From NCBI GenBank assembly GCA_016193115.1, contig JACPSV010000254.1, forward strand, positions 1-7,280: a stretch of DNA of 7,280 nt, written 5' to 3'. Shown piece after piece: positions 6,541 through 7,280 of this stretch. The notes beneath the pieces are model-generated. The model was given only the letters and a program-made list of their open reading frames with translations. It was not told the origin of the DNA and did not search any database. The DNA is from Elusimicrobiota bacterium. GTDB lineage: Bacteria; Elusimicrobiota; Elusimicrobia; 2-02-FULL-39-32. Position 1 is the stretch's first letter. Every line of letters begins with the position of its first letter. Both the position numbers and the translations under genes were made by a program.

Positions 6541-7280
6541 TCAAGCAACAAGTTCAGGAACTTTTTTCGCGCTGAGCACTTCTTTGATTTTCTGGTACAC
6601 TTGAGTGGGTCCAAAAGGTTCTCCGTCATATTTTCTCAAATGATGTTGGATCGTCAAACCTGTTTCCTGGCGGATAAGCTTTTCCATTTGGCCCGTGAAG
6701 TTGTTCTCAATGATCAATGTCTTCTTGCTGGATTTCAGTATCTTACTGACCGCTTGCGACTGGAACGGCCAGACGTAACGGATATGCAGGTGAGCAATCT
6801 GGACGCCTTCTTTCTCTAACATCCGCGCCGCGTCCCGAATGACAGAGTAGGTCGAACCCCACCCAACGACAGTCAATTCCGCGTTTTCCGGTCCCACCAG
6901 TTGCGGAGCAGGCAAATTCTGCAAAGCCGTCTGCATTTTGCGCATTCTTTTATCCATCATGGCCACTCTTTTCACGGGATCCGTAAAAACGTCGGAAATG
7001 AGGGTTCCATCTTCCTCGTGTTCGTCGGAACCGGCCACATAAATGGTGCCGGGAGTCCCTGGTACAGCGCGCGGCGAGATACCGCTGGGAGTGCAGAGAT
7101 ACCTTTTGTATCCGCCATCACCGGACTGGGTAACCATTTCCCCACGATCAATCTTGACTTTAGAAAAATCTAGGTCGTCAATCGTTTCAAAATGTTCGGC
7201 TAGAAGCAAGTCCGAAAGGAGAATGACCGGACACTGATACTTCTCCGCCAGATTGAAAGCTTCCATCGTAAGGTAAAAGG
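6541..7280 (-). CDS. korA: 2-oxoacid:ferredoxin oxidoreductase alpha subunit, C-terminal part (partial)
   Basis: This is the partner of KorB. The frame is open from the stop at 6541 to the window edge, so the 5' end is missing; codons before the ATG at 7264-7266 read FYLT and continue the conserved segment FYLTMEAFNLAEKYQCPVILLSD. About 245 residues are visible. Family features are this Rossmann-like stretch, KRYLCTPSGISPRAVPGTPG, the GSDEHEEDG segment, the KRMRKMQ helix, and the C-terminal transketolase-like domain (VVGWGSTYSVIRDA, HIRYVWPF, ENNFTGQMEKLIRQETG). Full-length two-subunit KorA proteins are usually about 560-620 residues with a fused gamma domain; that portion would lie beyond 7280. 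It precedes korB by 51 nt in the same operon. Whether the substrate is 2-oxoglutarate or another 2-oxoacid is not settled by the visible part. Confidence 0.94.
   Translation of the reverse strand, partial: FYLTMEAFNLAEKYQCPVILLSDLLLAEHFETIDDLDFSKVKIDRGEMVTQSGDGGYKRYLCTPSGISPRAVPGTPGTIYVAGSDEHEEDGTLISDVFTDPVKRVAMMDKRMRKMQTALQNLPAPQLVGPENAELTVVGWGSTYSVIRDAARMLEKEGVQIAHLHIRYVWPFQSQAVSKILKSSKKTLIIENNFTGQMEKLIRQETGLTIQHHLRKYDGEPFGPTQVYQKIKEVLSAKKVPELVA

Overview
This is an ordinary chromosomal stretch of a bacterium. It holds part of an rRNA operon, an Fe-S assembly gene and three to four central-metabolism or translation genes, plus a small accessory patch with two different palindromic repeat elements. 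The 16S rRNA is clearly bacterial and not proteobacterial in character. Together with mid-range GC, a GTP-type PEPCK, a two-subunit 2-oxoacid:ferredoxin oxidoreductase and REPIN-like repeats, it suggests an anaerobic or microaerophilic lineage known mostly from environmental genomes. Omnitrophota- or Elusimicrobiota-like groups are possible, but I cannot fix the phylum by eye.

Layout. Positions 1-802 (minus) are the 5' half of a 16S rRNA gene, up to about E. coli position 821. Its roughly 300-nt structured leader, boxA and strong sigma70-type promoter lie at 803-1165. Immediately upstream, also on the minus strand, is a small NifU C-terminal-domain protein (1191-1460) with its own good promoter. 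Positions 1519-2359 form the accessory patch: a perfect 29-bp inverted-repeat doublet (1519-1607), a short secreted protein of unknown function (1734-2180), and a 125-bp nested palindrome carrying the widespread TGAGCTTGTCGAA core (2235-2359). A hairpin-rich leader then precedes serS (2537-3832), which overlaps pckG (3829-5616) by four bases, so these two are co-transcribed. On the opposite strand, korB (5617-6489) and the 3' part of korA (6541 to beyond the window end) form a second operon. It converges on pckG with no bases between the two stop codons, and the likely pckG terminator lies inside the korB coding sequence.

How the genes work together. KorAB interconverts 2-oxoglutarate (or a related 2-oxoacid) and succinyl-CoA using ferredoxin. 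PckG interconverts oxaloacetate and phosphoenolpyruvate using GTP/GDP. Both sit around the TCA cycle and fit gluconeogenesis or a reductive/anaplerotic carbon flow. The NifU-type protein would serve Fe-S enzymes such as KorAB. SerS supplies Ser-tRNA.

I found no convincing new multi-gene system. The best leads are the apparent loss of about 15 universally conserved nucleotides near the 5' end of the 16S rRNA, the two REPIN-like palindromic elements flanking an orphan secreted gene, and the competing hairpins in the serS leader.
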